A stretch of 64,000 nt of DNA from Litoditis marina. Lineage: Eukaryota > Nematoda > Chromadorea > Rhabditida > Rhabditidae. The DNA is taken from positions 1 to 64,000 of the forward strand of contig OZ038434.1 of NCBI GenBank assembly GCA_964036275.1, written 5' to 3'. The notes below the pieces were generated by a model that had not been told where the DNA came from, made no database searches, and saw only the letters and a program-made list of their open reading frames with translations. The position numbers and the translations under genes are program-made. Position 1 is the stretch's first letter. Each line of letters begins with the position of its first letter. Below, piece by piece: positions 11,489 to 21,161 of this stretch.

Positions 11489-13761
11489 TGGAATCTTGAT
11501 CACATTATGCGTCTCTCGATTTCTGGCGTTCACATTTGCTCCATTTAATTTTTGAACCCGACTCATTTATTATGTCATATCATCGAATATGAGGTGTTTA
11601 GAATTATTGACATCGTGTATTATCGTGTGTACGTCATGTACTATCAAACACCAAATGGTTGGAAATTTAAGCTATTGTAGTGACATTTTTTGGTTTGTAA
11701 ACACAAAATGGTCACTGATTCAAGACTTTCAGATGAACTGGCCTGTTTCACCAAGTCTATAGAGACCAACGAGCTCTAGCGATGTTGATTCTTGCTTCAA
11801 CTACCAAAATTATGAAGAAGGTGATTATTAGAGGATTGCAAATTGGGATCAGATATTTTGTATATAACGTACACAATTATGTCATCCCAAGTTTTGTACC
11901 AGTTTAGTTTCGAAAACCCAGTTTAAAATTCCATTTTTATGCCCCGCAACAATACACTACATAACACACTACGTAACAATACGTAACACTCGTTATTTAT
12001 ACTAAATAACTGTTGTTGTCAATTTCAGTTTTGGAGTACGTCTCGATTTCTGCGTCTTCCGTTCTGTGCACTGTTTCTGTCGTTGAATTTCCGCTCGAAT
12101 GTTTTCTGTCTCCAAATCTTGTTTCACTTCGATTATAAACACTATAAGGTGCCAGGTGGTGCGAATACAAAAAAAAAACTAGAGCGATATTTGACCGCGC
12201 GTAGACTTACTTTTGGTTCGTAAACAGAGGGTGTCTGAATCCGGAGTAGACGTCTACCCACACTCGACTGTTCCACCAAATCTATAAAACTATTTGTTTC
12301 TCATCCTTTGTCCAGAAATGGAAACAAACTCTAAATTTTTCCGTGTTTCTTGGCCTGTCCACAGTTTGAACTTCTTGCAGTTTAAAAATTTGAGTTTTTT
12401 TAGAATAAAGGATAGTTGACAAGTGATTCTTCTAATTGCATTCATTCACCCAGAGAACGTTGACTGAAACACTCCTGCAAAAAAACAGATAATGAACGAA
12501 ATGGATATTGAGAATTGAGTACTCGTCGAAGTTGGAAAATCGTTCATTTTTACCTGTGAGCGAGAGAAGGTTTCAAGACTTGTCGTTATCTAGCTCATCT
12601 AGTTCTTTGAGTAACAACTGTGCCGCATTCAGACGCGCTTAGGCCAACTAGTTGATGTAACAGTTTACATTGTACACTCTGCTCACGAATGGTAACTTGC
12701 TGTTCGTTTGTTTCAAAATATAAACCTAGTGCAATTAAACTTCGTTCTCATTGTGTGTATTTTAAGTTCCGACAAATTTGCAGAAGCTTTTACAAGGAGT
12801 TCGAGTTAAGAACTTAGTTCACTAACTGGTATTCTCTATTCACCTTCAAAGTACGCAGGCTAAACATCCCGATATATTGATTCCTTTCTGCGTCTCTCGA
12901 TGTGTGCAGTATTATTGTATTCAAATTTTCGTTAACTCCTTTTGTATTGAAAATACAACGTAGTGTAGTTCGACCATGCGATGCGCAGTTTTTTTTGAGA
13001 TTTAAATTGATTCTTGAAGGAACTTTTACACGCACACCTCAGTTTCAGCGAGTCTATAAAGGCTAACGGGTTCGCTGTTGATTGTTCTGTTCTCCACAAA
13101 TTACTCGTTTCGACAAATTACCAATAATATAAGGCAGGGGATTATTAGCGGATCGTTAATTATGATAAGATGTTTTTAAGACCTCCCAGCTTACAATTGG
13201 CTACTAATGCTTTTTTACCTATATTTTTAGGTAGGAAGTCACTGCATCTGTCTTTTTGAGTCTACGTCTTGAGGGTTCCAACAGGAATGCATGTTCACAA
13301 CCAGCTCTCTTCCTCCTCCCCAAGAAATCTCGCATGTCACTGGATCAATGCCATCAGAGAATTCGAAAATCCACCATGAAGTATTCTATGAAGGAAAGAG
13401 ATCGACAACAACTCAGAAGAAGCTGCTACTACAAATATCTGTGACATGTATAATGATCACCGCTCCGTAACGGAGCGACGTGAATGAATAAATATGTAAA
13501 AAATAGGTCTTGAGGTTTACTTTCAAACAGGCTCGCATGTTTCACCAATATTTTCCGTAATGAATGATAGTCCGGACGACAATCCCAACTTGTGCGACAA
13601 CCACTATACTAGAAGTAATTTGAATAGTCACGTAAAGTGCACACTGATCTCAATACTAACAATACCAGTGCGTTCATTGAGACATCAAAAAAAATGTTTC
13701 TAATTCACTAAGAACGGAAAATTAATTATTGATTAATATCAACATACAGTACGTGAGAACT

Positions 13762-13765
<4 letters not shown>

Positions 13766-13824
<59 letters not shown>

Positions 13825-13846
13825 TCTCCCTCTCTTTCTCAATCTC
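13766..13846. repeat. CT microsatellite
   Basis: Nearly pure (CT)n of about 55 bp followed by interrupted CT-rich sequence; a Leu/Ser open frame across it is an artefact. Confidence 0.9.
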
Positions 13847-14400
13847 TATGTTCTCCCCCTCTTTCTCAATCTCTATGTTCTCTCATGAGTCAAGAGACTC
13901 ATGATAAATTCCGCGAGAGAGAAGGTTATGAGAACTCCACCACGCACAGAAGTACGAACGAATGGATAAAAGAAGAAGATAGGCGGAATCGGCCCAGACA
14001 GGATCTTCAATGTTATAATTCTCTAGTAATAAATCGTGCTTCATACTTGCCTACCTTACTATTCAGATATCGTGAGCTTATTGACTTTTATCTCTGAATC
14101 GCCCGTTGAGTGAGAATTACATTCGAACGCGCCAACTCATATTCTCACTTCTTTTTTCATCTGGTCCGTTGTTCAAGTTAGGCAAACTTGTGATCTCTTA
14201 ATGAGTTTTTAATACAAAGAACTAAATAAAAATGAGCTCAGGCTGAACAGTTGGGCTTACCAGCTGGTGTTACCTATTCACCTCCGGACATGCTACACAT
14301 CCTATCCTCTCACCTTGATTTCATTGATTTCTGCTTTATTCGCTCTGTGCACTACTACTGTCTTCAAATTTGCCTTCAATTCTTGTTTTGTATTTAAAGA

Positions 14401-14510
14401 AGGACGATTGTGTGGTCCAATCGCAACGCTTCAGTCCTTTAAACTGCAATACTTTTTTCAATTGCAGTTTAAACGACCGTTGACACGGGATTGGTCCACA
14501 TAATCGTCCT
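14401..14510. mobile_element. Small foldback element
   Basis: Outer arms AGGACGATTGTGTGGTCCAA and the complement of TTGGTCCACATAATCGTCCT pair with two mismatches; inner arms TTTAAACTGCAAT and ATTGCAGTTTAAA pair perfectly. A related half occurs in a PSME4 intron at about 50290-50373, so this is a dispersed family. Confidence 0.65.
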
Positions 14511-14935
14511 ACTTTGAGTCTAGATTTCTTTCTTTTTATTTTCTTCCAATAGTATCCAATCCTATGTGCTTGGAAATATAACCTGCTAGAGCAACATTTG
14601 ACCGCGCGTAGTTTTCTGTTTGGCTTGTGATAAGACGGTTGTTAATCCTGGAAGAAACTTTCAACCGCACTCGTCTGTTTCACCGAGTCTATACCAGGTT
14701 AACGGATACCAAGATATCTTTAATGATTAACATCTAGCATTGATTGCAAGTGTCGCTGCCACATTTGACCGCGATATCTCGGAAAGACCGAAGCCTATTT
14801 TGCCTTTCATCCCCTTTACATCTTAAATTGTTGAATTTGATTCTAGCTAGTTCGAGTTCTTTGGAAGGATTTTCACAAATGAAGGTTGCTTACTACTTCT
14901 TGTCCGCACTCACATGTTTCATCAAGTATGTATAT

Positions 14936-14958
14936 NNNNNNNNNNNNNNNNNNNNNNN
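14936..14958. other. Assembly gap (23 N)
   Basis: A run of N. The sequence to its right begins with a CCCGGGCGGGATG motif resembling the 91-bp minisatellite 470 bp downstream, so a collapsed repeat is likely here. Confidence 0.99.
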
Positions 14959-15425
14959 ATATCCCGGGCGGGATGCAAATTTCATCCCGAGCTATAGAGG
15001 TCGGGTTCGGCTCAAATTTCATAGTTTTTCTTGTTATTGACATATTTTTACAAACATTATCAATGAGAAATGTTCATTTATGAAATAAGTAAGCTAAGTT
15101 GTTTCCGTGAACATAAGATTTGGTTTATTTCGACGATGTTGGAAAAAATATTATTTATCAAAAACATTCCTAAATCATTTTCTAGTTTTCTTTCACAGAC
15201 CCAGTAGGGTTTTTATAATTTCATTTATGCGAATTCCGTAAAACATCTTATACATTGAGAAACACAAAGTTATGAAATATCCGGATTGTTTTTGATAATA
15301 TAGTACGATAATATAAAATAAAGATAAGAATAATGGAATGCGGAACTCTGATTTAGTTTAAACTATTTGAAAAATACAAAATTTGCTCCTCTTTCGATCA
15401 CCATGGGCTAACAAAAGTGCATTGT

Positions 15426-16231
15426 TTACATGAAAACAGCCCATCCCGACCTCATCCCGCCGGGATCTAACCCAACCCGGCCGGGATGCCTGTGCATACC
15501 GATTATCCCAACCGATTATCCCAAAAACAGCCCATCCCGACCTCATCCCGCCGGGATCTAACCCAACCCGGCCGGGATGCCTGTGCACACCGATTATCCC
15601 AACCGATTATCCCAAAAACAGCACATCCCGACCTCATCCCGCCGGGATCAAACCCAACCCGGCCGGGATGCCTGTGCATACCGATTATCCCAACCGATTA
15701 TCCCAAAAACAGCCCATCCCGACCTCATCCCGCCGGGATCTAACCCAACCCGGCCGGGATGCCTGTGCATACCGATGATCCCAACCGATTATCCCAAAAA
15801 CAGCCCATCCCGACCTCATCCCGCCGGGATCTAACCCAACCCGGGCGGGATGCCTGTGCATACCGATTATCCCAAACGATTATCCCAAAAACAGCCCATC
15901 CCGACCTCATCCCGCCGGGATCTAACCCAACCCGGCCGGGATGCCTGTGCATACCGATTATCCCAACCGATTATCCCAAAAACAGCCCATCCCGACCTCA
16001 TCCCGCCGGGATCAAACCCAACCCGGCCGGGATGCCTGTGCATACCGATTATCCCAACCGATTATCCCAAAAACAGCCCATCCCGACCTCATCCGCCGGG
16101 ATCTAACCCAACCCGGTCGGGATGCCTGTGCATACCGATTACCCCAACCGATTATCCCAAAAACAGCCCATCCCGACCTCATCCCGCCGGGATCCAACCC
16201 AACCCGGCCGGGATGCCTGTGCATACCGACC
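15426..16231. repeat. 91-bp minisatellite, about nine copies
   Basis: Unit starts (CAGCCCATCCCGACC) fall at 15437, 15528, 15619, 15710, 15801, 15892, 15983 and 16074, a 91-bp period, with a last 90-bp step caused by one missing base. The unit is rich in CCCGGCCGGG and CCCGCCGGGA palindromes. Because 91 is not a multiple of three, every frame cycles through the same three peptides; the open frames here are not genes. Confidence 0.95.
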
Positions 16232-16549
16232 TCCAGTACACATTAACTTAGGTTCAGGCTGAGGCCGAACCAAACTTATTGTCCCACTTGTGTTTTCTAT
16301 AATAGCTCGTTAGTAAAACGGAGCTCAGGTTGGGGGATGAGTATTTTCAAGGGGTAAACCATAGATCACTGCAAATTTCTCGAAAAATGTTTCACAAATT
16401 ACGAAAAAACTGGCAAGAAACTTTTCAAAACGTCTGCATAGCTGAGAATGAAACTAATCTGATGGAGAAGTTACTAGTGTGCGTATTCATTTTCCTGGTT
16501 CCTCTCTAGAAGTGGTCCGGGGAATGGCAGAAACCAGAGGGGGCACGAA
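16232..16549. other. Left flank of the Polinton
   Basis: Unique-looking sequence between the minisatellite and the transposon insertion site; no gene seen. Confidence 0.5.
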
Positions 16550-16555
16550 ATCATC
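16550..16555. repeat. Left target-site duplication ATCATC
   Basis: ATCATC directly abuts the first base of the left terminal repeat and is repeated at 33588-33593 on the right. Six base pairs is the duplication length known for Polintons. Confidence 0.9.
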
Positions 16556-16959
16556 AGTAGTGTACTCCCCCGATTTTTTCACCTTCCCCGATTTTTTCAC
16601 TTCCCCGATTTTTTCACTTTTCACAACTGTTTCTAGGCTCCGCCCACCGCCACCGATTTTTTCACTTTTTCATTTCTGATAGGCTCCGCCCCCTCCACCA
16701 AATTTTTCACTTTTTCTGGTAACAGGCTCCGCCCCCTCCACCAAATTTTTCACTTTTCAAAATTTCGAAATCCAATCTTCAGAATCCCGCACACATGAGA
16801 AAATTTCAAAAACTATAATTGATATGGGTATCATTTTAATCAGGAGATCATGATCTTTCACATGGTCCAGACAGAATTTCGAATTTCGAAAGTTCAAAAG
16901 TTTAAACTACAAAAGAGCAAACTACAAAAGTTCAAACAAAACAGTGTTTTCGTAAAAAG
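16556..16959 (+). repeat. Polinton left terminal inverted repeat (404 bp)
   Basis: Matches the complement of 33162-33587 up to the shared inner end CGTAAAAAG. It contains tandem CGATTTTTTCACTTCCCC units and AGGCTCCGCCCCCTCCACCA units. The 22-bp length difference from the right copy comes from different numbers of these short units. Confidence 0.95.
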
Positions 16960-17725
16960 GAACAGAAATTCGAATTTCGAAAGTTCAAAAGATTTCAGTA
17001 ATGTTATCGTTCATCTTTCATCGTATGATTTGAAAAGTTTGGGTGTTATGAAACAATGAACATTTGTTAGTCGTAATAGGTAGGTTAGGGGTCAAGTCTG
17101 CTATGCATAACAACAACACACTCTTCCTTTGCTCGGCACTGCGTCTACTATTTGAGATATATTTCTCCCTACTCACGTGCATATATCACGTGTAAAAACT
17201 TTTTTCTACTCATTTTTTCTTCAACTTCTTCGACGCTAAGCTACGAATCGATAATTTCACTATAGCATAAATCTTTATTAGCGTACATATATTACGCTAC
17301 ATTATTTGTTTCCATTTTCGCTGCTAAACTTGATGTTCCATTCCGACCACACAAATTCTAGGCGGCTTGAATTAGTTGTTTCGAATTTCACAGAATCGCG
17401 AAACGTGCAAATCGTGTAAGAACATATGCAATCATTGTCCTCGTATTTGCCAAAGTCGTGGTCGTTTTTTGTGTTTTATATTTGCAACCACCATGAGCAG
17501 TCCGGTGTTATGACTCGATGGTACCCAGTGATAGGGTAAAAAAAGTTTTTTACTTCGAGAGTTTTCAACTGACATTCTTGTGCTCACTTGAAAATATCGA
17601 GAAGTTAAAAAAACGAAAATACCTTCACTGTGATAATTTTGCTATTAACAGATTTGTAGAAATTTCGAAAAATGTTACGAACGTAGACAGCTGTCAGTTG
17701 CTAATACCCTCTATTGTTACATACT
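16960..17725. promoter_or_regulatory. Left-arm non-coding region
   Basis: Between the terminal repeat and the first plausible gene. The inner-end motif of the terminal repeat (GAATTTCGAAAGTTCAAAAG) partly recurs at about 16972. A stem-loop-capable segment at 17554-17611 is repeated inside the EGF gene's first intron. A 71-codon open frame over 17518-17733 overlaps this repeated segment and is probably not coding. Confidence 0.5.
17554..17611 (+). repeat. Duplicated stem-loop segment, copy 1
   Basis: Contains TTTTCAACTGACATTCTTG followed by TGCTCACTTGAAAATAT. The TTTTCAA and TTGAAAA ends pair. Copy 2 lies at 19669-19728 with few differences. Confidence 0.7.
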
Positions 17726-17968
17726 ATGAGTGAGCCATACAAGACGGTTGAAACCAAATATTTTCTCAGTTATGAATTTTCTTCTGGAGGATATGTCGTT
17801 ATGTTGAAAGAGGCCTATTATCAACCGAAACCTAGACCAACGTTCGAATCTTTTGCTCGGTACATGGGTTTCATTCTACATGATCCCCCGACAGTAGTTT
17901 ATGATGAGGCTCCGAATGGGGATGGTATACGTTTTAATGAGGAAACTTTTCAATACGAGAAAGTTTAA
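17726..17968 (+). CDS. Polinton left-arm gene 1, unknown (80 aa)
   Basis: Start chosen at the first ATG of the frame (17726). The protein begins MSEPYKTVETKYF and has an aromatic-rich middle (YYQPKPRPTFESFARYMGF) and an acidic C-terminus. No signal peptide, membrane segment or recognised domain. It lies on the same strand as the next three genes, about 100 bp before the next start. An ACAGCTGTCA palindrome sits about 40 bp upstream of the ATG. I do not recognise the family; function unknown. Confidence 0.5.
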   Translation: MSEPYKTVETKYFLSYEFSSGGYVVMLKEAYYQPKPRPTFESFARYMGFILHDPPTVVYDEAPNGDGIRFNEETFQYEKV

Positions 17969-18011
17969 ATTTCATTATTTTCGAAAATTGTGCTGTGTAA
18001 GATAGAGTGCA

Positions 18012-18020
18012 GGTATATAG
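18012..18020 (+). promoter_or_regulatory. TATA-like box GGTATATAG
   Basis: GGTATATAG lies 48 bp before the ATG at 18069; the identical nonamer lies 39 bp before the ATG at 20738. Recurrence at similar distances suggests a shared element-encoded promoter. Inference only. Confidence 0.4.
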
Positions 18021-18068
18021 AGTGGTCATAGACGCAGACAGCTGTTGCCACCCGCCTCCCCCCAATAC

Positions 18069-18599
18069 ATGTTTCGTAAAAGTACATTATCCACTATGCA
18101 ACGTCCTAGCGCAGCCCTTGCTTCAATCGCTACTGATTATGATTCGTCCGATGCCGAAGATGAAGATTTCTCACCGTTCACGTACTTTACTTCCTCGAAA
18201 GAAAGAATCAGAATTGGTAAGGTGATAACATCTGTTACGGTTGATAAGTTGAAAATTAACAGACGTGTTCTACGACATTTGGAGAGAGCTGAAGATATGA
18301 TTATAGCGTCGTTTGATGATTTCATTACAAGTGTGTTGGAGCGTTGTGGTGGTAATAAGGAGACAAAATTCTGTCTTCGATTGGAACATCCCGGTTTCAG
18401 GGAGCAGAGGGGTTTCTTTCTACCTTTTCGTACCTATAAAACTTTGAATGGAAAAACGATAGTTGATCATATTGATAAAATGACTCAATCCAATATGTCG
18501 TTGGATATCGACGAAAACTTTACCATCTCGATGCATATGTACACCAGTATGACGAAATCGCAAGCGGAGACCTTCCAAAGTGAACAGCTGTCACTTTAG
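18069..18599 (+). CDS. Polinton left-arm gene 2, PolB-N-terminal-like domain
   Basis: Start at ATG 18069; a second ATG at 18096 is equally plausible (176 or 167 aa). After an acidic stretch (DYDSSDAEDEDF) comes a folded region with the pattern [hydrophobic strand]-HPG, then LPFRTY, TIVDHIDKMTQSN, LDIDENFTISMHMY. From memory, this pattern resembles a ~100-residue domain that in many animal Polintons sits at the N-terminus of the polymerase polypeptide. Here PolB lacks it. The next gene is a clear paralogue with the same strand pattern. A TATA-like box and ACAGCTGTTG motif lie upstream. Role unknown; domain assignment is inference. Confidence 0.6.
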   Translation: MFRKSTLSTMQRPSAALASIATDYDSSDAEDEDFSPFTYFTSSKERIRIGKVITSVTVDKLKINRRVLRHLERAEDMIIASFDDFITSVLERCGGNKETKFCLRLEHPGFREQRGFFLPFRTYKTLNGKTIVDHIDKMTQSNMSLDIDENFTISMHMYTSMTKSQAETFQSEQLSL

Positions 18600-18674
18600 G
18601 ATGACCTCTCGTGACCTTTGGGCATTTAAGACTTGTATCACCCCCTAACCTCATTCGTATTCGAAACAGTCGGA

Positions 18675-19076
18675 ATGGCTAACGCTCTTGAGTTTAGCTC
18701 TGTCTTTCTCGATAAATTTACCACCTATCGTCAAAGCATTTGCCGTTCCTACTTCACTCCTGGTCAGAAAACCATTGTATACGATCACCTCTACTTTCAA
18801 AACACCTCTGAACTCCAAATGTCCGTTGATCGTGCTATAACACTGATCATTGAGCAGTTTGTTGCTCATACATATTCGAAATACTCATGTCCTCTGAAGA
18901 GAACCCGTTTCACCATTTTCTTCAGACATCCTGACATGCCCACACCTATTTTCATCACCTACAAGAAGTTCGACGAGACCCTAACCTGTTCCCTGATGAG
19001 ATGTCTGACCAATGCTCGCTATCACCTCGACGTTCGTAACCCTTTCTACCTCTCTATCAGCGCCTTCACTGTGTAG
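18675..19076 (+). CDS. Polinton left-arm gene 3, paralogue of gene 2 (133 aa)
   Basis: Begins at the first ATG (MANALEFSSVF). Its C-terminal half follows the same plan as the preceding gene: RFTIFFRHPDMPTPIFITYKK aligned to the upstream KFCLRLEHPG...FLPFRTY, a helix, then YHLDVRNPFYLSISAF aligned to LDIDENFTISMHMY. There is no acidic leader. An AATAAA lies 35 bp after the stop (19111-19116). Tandem paralogues on one strand suggest duplication within the element. Function unknown. Confidence 0.6.
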   Translation: MANALEFSSVFLDKFTTYRQSICRSYFTPGQKTIVYDHLYFQNTSELQMSVDRAITLIIEQFVAHTYSKYSCPLKRTRFTIFFRHPDMPTPIFITYKKFDETLTCSLMRCLTNARYHLDVRNPFYLSISAFTV

Positions 19077-19374
19077 ATTATTTATTTGTACATATAAAAT
19101 TGTGAATATGAATAAACTTGTATATTACCCAGAAAATGTGTTTTTTATTTGTTCAAAATGAGTTTCGAAAACAGTTTTTCGACCAAGTGTGGGTTACGGT
19201 AGTCATTAGACGTCAGACCAAAAATACAAATGAACTGCCGCGAATGGCAAGGATTCGAATCGAAAATCAATATAAAAATAATTTCCTCGTCAAGAAAAAG
19301 ATTTGGTTTTTCTATTATTGTTCAATGTTTATTTCCAGTTTTTTTCGTGTGGCATCGTTTCGGTGGTAATATAG

Positions 19375-20446
19375 ATGTTTGATAGTGTGTGTTACAGAAA
19401 AATGCCCGCTCCCGGTCGCGTTGCCATCGAGTATTGTTTTTTCTTGGACTTTTGTAATTTGAATGGATGGTGCGAGAGTTACGGTTGGAACAAAGAAGAA
19501 TATTGCGTGTGTCACGATCAGTACACTGGTCAAAAATGTGAAATGTGGGTTTTTCAATTATGAAATTGACCTTTGTTTCGAAAATTTCGAGATTGAAAAG
19601 AAATAGTAATTTAATAGCGTTTTTCTATTAATTTACCAGTATTCTCACCTGTTTCCAAGTTTTTTTCATTTCAAGAATTTTCAACTGACATTTTGTGCTC
19701 ACTTGAAAATATTGAGAGATGAAAAAATGACTTAGTACTTATATTTGCTCATATTATTATAAAACATCTTTAACATATGTATAAAAACCCTGTTTTCAGC
19801 CATTCTATTTCTATTCCCGAGGCTCCTATTTCCGAGACCGAGGCTCCTATTGGTGTTATCGAGGATAAGAATGTTGAAGATTTCATCCCTAGCAGAGTAT
19901 ACATTCCTGCAAGTATCACATCGGCTCCGATCAATGACAATGTTATCGCGTGAGTATTTTTACGTTTCTACTTTAGGTTATTTCGAGGTTATTCTGTATG
20001 CAAAACGTTCGATGTGGTTTTCATCTAAGTCTTACACTGATTATCGATATATTATCTCAATAATTTCCAGTTCGGTGAAGGATAATGAGGGATACGATTT
20101 CACTGCTAATAGTGTCAAGATTACTGCTATTGGTGTATTCGGACTTATTGGTCTCGGTTAGTTATTTTTCACGGTCTTTTTAAATTCTCTTTTGTCTTTA
20201 CAATTTAGTAGAACTACGGATAAGCTTAGTTTTGCCCGAGGAAAAATTGATTTACGAAAAATATAGTCTTGGGGTTTTTTATCATCCTTTTAGTTGTTTT
20301 TTTCAGGATTTCTCTTCTATTCCATCTATCTCATGTTCGCTGGTGTAGGAAGAGTCATCCGTATGCTGAAGGGATATGGTGGAATGAAAGATGATATTGA
20401 ATCCGCTCAAAATGATTTGAACGCTGGTATTGAAGATAAGGATTAG
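19375..20446 (+). CDS. EGF-like single-pass membrane protein (4 exons, 181 aa)
   Basis: Exons 19375-19544, 19800-19949, 20071-20156 and 20307-20446 join in continuous phase with GT-AG introns (acceptors TTTTCAG, TTTCCAG, TTTCAG) and end at TAG. Residues 21-55 form a textbook EGF module, C-x5-C-x5-C-x10-C-x-C-x8-C, with YTGQKC at its end. A Pro/Glu/Thr-rich stalk follows, then a hydrophobic span at about residues 124-148 and a basic cytoplasmic-type tail (R152, R155, K158). There is no N-terminal signal peptide, so an N-out, C-in topology is inferred from the positive-inside rule. A possible trans-splice acceptor just before the in-frame ATG at 19402 would remove nine residues. Inside a virus-like element this may be a virion-surface or host-signalling protein; that role is inference. 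Confidence 0.8.
19669..19728 (+). repeat. Duplicated stem-loop segment, copy 2
   Basis: Near-identical to 17554-17611 (TTTTCAACTGACATTTTGTG, then CTCACTTGAAAATATTGAGA). Located in intron 1 of the EGF-like gene. Confidence 0.7.
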
Positions 20447-20689
20447 TTTACTTTTCATTCACAATGTTTTTCTCTTACTTTTTACTCATAAGCTTTCTTC
20501 GAGTTTCTCATGTCACCCTTTCATTATCATTATTGTTCGCATTTTCTCATATTTGTTTGTCTCTGACAAAATTTGTTCTCCTTTTCTATTCTTGTTTTGA
20601 TATGCATGTTCATTATTGCGAAATGTTATGTTTACTTCGCCGGTAAATAAAGTGTAACACATGACAACTGTCGTTGACCTACATTCAAA

Positions 20690-20698
20690 GGTATATAG
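20690..20698 (+). promoter_or_regulatory. TATA-like box GGTATATAG
   Basis: Second copy of the nonamer seen at 18012, 39 bp before the ATG at 20738, with an ACAACTGTCG motif 27 bp further upstream. Confidence 0.4.
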
Positions 20699-20737
20699 CC
20701 TCTGGCTGCTTGAACCCTTGTTAACTATCATTCAGAT

Positions 20738-21127
20738 ATGTCTGGACAGAAGACGGTGACCCAATCTTCCGCTCTCAAGAGGGTCCTGCAAACCGTGGAT
20801 ACGCCTGAAGTGAGTGTGGTTTTCGAAAAGATTGCGAATAAGGAAAATATCGCTCCTAAAACTGGTGTTTTAGAGATTCGCAATCCTTTCATGCCAACTA
20901 AATTCACTAAACATGCCGCTACACAAACCGGAGACCGCAAACCTGTCGCTGCTCGTGGTCCCCTGAGTATGAAACAGCTCCTTTTCAACATGCCGTTTGT
21001 ATTCTTTGTGCTCGACCGATGCTGCCGCAACTCTTTCGCGTTCGAAAATGGGAAGTATACCTTCACCATGTGCGAAAACTGCGCGAAACGTAATATCGAT
21101 GCCCGTTTCGCCGAGAAGAAAATGTAG
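20738..21127 (+). CDS. Polinton left-arm gene 5, unknown (129 aa)
   Basis: ATG lies two bases after a perfect acceptor-like CATTCAG, suggesting spliced-leader trans-splicing. The protein is Lys/Thr-rich at the N-terminus, then has a hydrophobic patch (LLFNMPFVFFVL) next to CC, and a C-x2-C (CENC) near the C-terminus that could bind zinc with the preceding cysteines. AATAAA follows 27 bp after the stop. It converges with the integrase gene. No family recognised. Confidence 0.55.
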   Translation: MSGQKTVTQSSALKRVLQTVDTPEVSVVFEKIANKENIAPKTGVLEIRNPFMPTKFTKHAATQTGDRKPVAARGPLSMKQLLFNMPFVFFVLDRCCRNSFAFENGKYTFTMCENCAKRNIDARFAEKKM

Positions 21128-21146
21128 ATATCATGTACAAAATATA

Positions 21147-21160
21147 TTTATTGCAATAAA
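21147..21160. terminator. Back-to-back poly(A) signals
   Basis: TTTATT (21147-21152, AATAAA on minus) serves the integrase transcript and AATAAA (21155-21160) serves the plus-strand gene ending at 21127. The two convergent genes share a 34-bp intergenic region. Confidence 0.7.
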
Positions 21161-21161
21161 C

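Larger units (their letters stand above)
10360..14935. repeat. Zone of diverged repeat units
   Basis: Several landmarks recur in similar order: GCACATTCAAACGCGCTT-like blocks (about 10365, 10895, 11108, 12612, 14118), TTGACCGCGCGTAG-like blocks (about 12190, 14598), a TCTGTGCACTNNTNCTGTC block (about 12060, 14345), and CTGTTTCACCNAGTCTATA-like blocks (about 11743, 12268, 13040, 14675). This looks like an old tandem or dispersed family of roughly 0.8-1 kb units that has decayed. No coding exon is supported. Confidence 0.45.

Noticed and set aside
13256..13490. Possible terminal exon: Arg/Lys-rich frame after a TTTTTAG acceptor, followed by a GCTCCGTAACGGAGC hairpin and AATAAA
   Set aside because: No upstream exon, no recognisable domain, and it lies within the diverged repeat zone. 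The hairpin does not match the histone 3' stem-loop consensus.
15358..16251. Cluster of overlapping open frames with Asp-Tyr-Pro and Arg-Arg-Asp repeats
   Set aside because: The 91-bp tandem unit has no stop in these frames and rotates frame each copy; both strands are open, so it is minisatellite, not protein.
17518..17733. 71-codon plus-strand frame
   Set aside because: It overlaps the duplicated stem-loop segment also found in an intron, and the start of gene 1.
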